Source: Devosia sp. XK-2 | GTDB taxonomy: Bacteria > Pseudomonadota > Alphaproteobacteria > Rhizobiales > Devosiaceae | Assembly: GCF_037113415.1 (NCBI RefSeq) | Contig: NZ_CP146608.1 | Coordinates: forward strand, 454,501-518,500 | Direction: 5' to 3' | DNA length: 64,000 bases | Shown: piece after piece, positions 62,699 through 64,000 of the stretch | How the letters are laid out: every line of letters begins with the position of its first letter | Position numbering within the stretch: position 1 is the first letter of the stretch | Notes under the pieces: model-generated | Told to the model about the DNA's origin: nothing | Databases searched by the model: none | The model's input: the letters and a program-made list of their open reading frames with translations, nothing else | Program-made: the position numbers and the translations under genes

Positions 62699-62830
62699 AT
62701 ATATGGCATGGTCGAAACATCGCGGGGCTCCGTCAGGGCCGAAATCGGCCGATGGGCGACACCGCGGGTCTCGCGGCGCAACGGTTCTGGGAGGAGCTGT
62801 TGGCCGCAAAAAATCTGGAGGAGAGACAAA

Positions 62831-64000
62831 ATGAGCAAGGCATTTATGACCGCCCTGGCCTTGGCCGCGCTGAGCGCAGGCGGATCGGCCATGGCGGACG
62901 ACGCCCGTTGGCTCACCGATACAATGGTCAATGCCCGGGCCGAGTTCATGGCCCCCGGCCTCAACTACCTGACCTTCCAGCATATCGACACCATGTTCGC
63001 CACGCGCCCTGTTGCTGCGGGCGACAAGGTTCGGCCGCTGCCTGTCGACCTGCGCGATATCGGCGACAGCTTCACCTTTGGCGAAGAAACCCTGTCGCTC
63101 GAACAGTTCCTGGAAGCCACCTCGACCAACGGCCTCTTGGTCATCAAGGACGGCACAATCATCCAGGAGATTTACCGCAATGGCCTGTCCGAAAATGGCC
63201 GGCACATCTCATTCTCAATGGCCAAGTCTTTCCTGGCCACCATGGTCGGTATTGCCCTTGAGGAGGGCGACATTGCCAGCATCGATGACAAGGTAATCGA
63301 TTACCTGCCGGACTGGACCGGCTCGGTCTATGCCGATGTCACCATCCGCGATCTGCTCGAAATGCGTTCAGGCATCGATTGGCTGGAGGTCTATGAGTTT
63401 GGCAGCGATACCCAATTGACCCAGGTCCATGACAATGCCCTGGTCGCCTATAATTACCGCTGGTGCGATTATGCCCGCGATCGTGCCGAAACTGCAGGCG
63501 AACCCGGCACTGCCTTCAACTATTCGACCATGGATACCTCCGTTTTGGGCTGCGTGCTGGAAGCGGCCGTGGGCATGAACGGTGCCGATTATATGAGCGA
63601 GAAGATCTGGAAGCCGGCGGGCATGGAGGCAGACGCCTATTACTTGATGGATGGCCCGGATTCGGTCGGCCGCGAATTCTATGGCGCCGGCTACAATGCG
63701 ACCCTGCGCGATTACGGCCGGTTTGGCTTGATGATGCTCGAAGGCGGGCGATCCAATGGCAATCAGGTGGTGCCGCAGGATTGGGTCGAGGTGTCGACCT
63801 CGGCTGTCGAGGGGATGGACGTTGTCGATCCAGCCGATAACCTTGGCTACGGCTACCAATGGTGGACCGTTCCGGGCGGCTCGGCCTACACCGCCCAGGG
63901 GCTGTTCAATCAGTATATCTATGTCGATCCCGATACGGCGACGGTCATCGTCAAGCTGTCCTCGCCGGCCAACCCACTGGGCTGGGGCGTGGACAATCTC
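62831..64000 (+). CDS. Serine hydrolase, beta-lactamase class C/S12 fold (3' end outside window)
   Basis: 390 codons are visible from the ATG at 62831, so the 3' end is cut off. A signal peptide (MSKAFMTALALAALSAGGSAMA) leads to a periplasmic S12-type domain. The S-x-x-K motif is SMAK (Ser129, Lys132), and the usual Y-x-N position reads YST in FNYSTMDTSVLG. The KTG-like third motif lies beyond or is not evident. Members are esterases, D-alanyl carboxypeptidases or beta-lactamases; the changed Y-x-N argues against a classical class C beta-lactamase. GGAGGAG precedes the ATG by 7 bases. It follows pheA by about 300 bases. Confidence 0.88.
   Translation, partial: MSKAFMTALALAALSAGGSAMADDARWLTDTMVNARAEFMAPGLNYLTFQHIDTMFATRPVAAGDKVRPLPVDLRDIGDSFTFGEETLSLEQFLEATSTNGLLVIKDGTIIQEIYRNGLSENGRHISFSMAKSFLATMVGIALEEGDIASIDDKVIDYLPDWTGSVYADVTIRDLLEMRSGIDWLEVYEFGSDTQLTQVHDNALVAYNYRWCDYARDRAETAGEPGTAFNYSTMDTSVLGCVLEAAVGMNGADYMSEKIWKPAGMEADAYYLMDGPDSVGREFYGAGYNATLRDYGRFGLMMLEGGRSNGNQVVPQDWVEVSTSAVEGMDVVDPADNLGYGYQWWTVPGGSAYTAQGLFNQYIYVDPDTATVIVKLSSPANPLGWGVDNL

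Noticed and set aside
61700..63205. 501-codon minus-strand frame
   Set aside because: Antisense to pheA and the start of the serine hydrolase; no plausible start signal or family.

Overview
The window looks like an ordinary chromosomal segment of a GC-rich alphaproteobacterium of the order Hyphomicrobiales, most plausibly near Devosia. That placement is inferred from gene content: a SAM-II riboswitch in front of metZ, class I lysyl-tRNA synthetase, long-form dCTP deaminase, a PodJ-like polarity protein, a full Tad/Cpa pilus locus, and the ligase-associated helicase/PdeM pair. No phage, insertion sequence, CRISPR array, rRNA or tRNA was recognised.

1-12.4 kb is mostly housekeeping with small regulator/target pairs: dcd (cut by the window edge), metZ under a promoter, SAM-II aptamer and terminator, an orphan amino-acid-type binding protein, a DUF2306/TetR divergent pair with two operator-like palindromes, a TerB protein, lysK, a DUF2975/HTH pair facing a small secreted protein, an S24 repressor-like protein overlapping an AAC(6')-type acetyltransferase, DUF952-pyrD, a MATE exporter and a P-loop kinase. 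12.5-21.4 kb holds the ligase-associated helicase and PdeM, a TIGR02186/TauE pair and the large podJ-like gene. 21.5-24.4 kb has an orphan LuxR-type response regulator, a VOC protein, and about 1 kb packed with palindromic repeats beside a less GC-rich secreted protein of uncertain family.

24.4-28.3 kb carries a three-gene operon (TelA-like coiled coil, DUF6384-like membrane protein, coiled-coil protein with a Gly-rich tail). It is the best candidate here for an undescribed cell-envelope or stress system. 29.3-42.4 kb is one coherent nucleoside-salvage block: a BMP-type nucleoside ABC importer (four genes), then cdd, punA, deoC, an ALDH16-type aldehyde dehydrogenase, deoA, deoB and upp. Imported (deoxy)nucleosides would be split to bases and pentose phosphates, and deoxyribose-5-P cleaved to glyceraldehyde-3-P and acetaldehyde, which the ALDH could oxidise. 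Several junctions in this block carry palindromic repeats.

43.2-56.3 kb is the Tad pilus locus: two TadE-like minor pilins and a CpaC-N-domain protein on the minus strand; flp, cpaA, cpaB, cpaC, cpaE, cpaF, tadB, tadC on the plus strand; and tadD on the minus strand after an intervening VOC protein and an azoreductase/HxlR pair. Sites resembling the CtrA motif (TTAA-N7-TTAA with one mismatch) lie upstream of several of these genes and of podJ. 56.5-64 kb holds a leucyl aminopeptidase, a MarR-GNAT fusion with a clear operator, a YqaA-like membrane protein, ghrA, a membrane-anchored cytochrome c, pheA and a serine hydrolase of the beta-lactamase fold cut by the window end.
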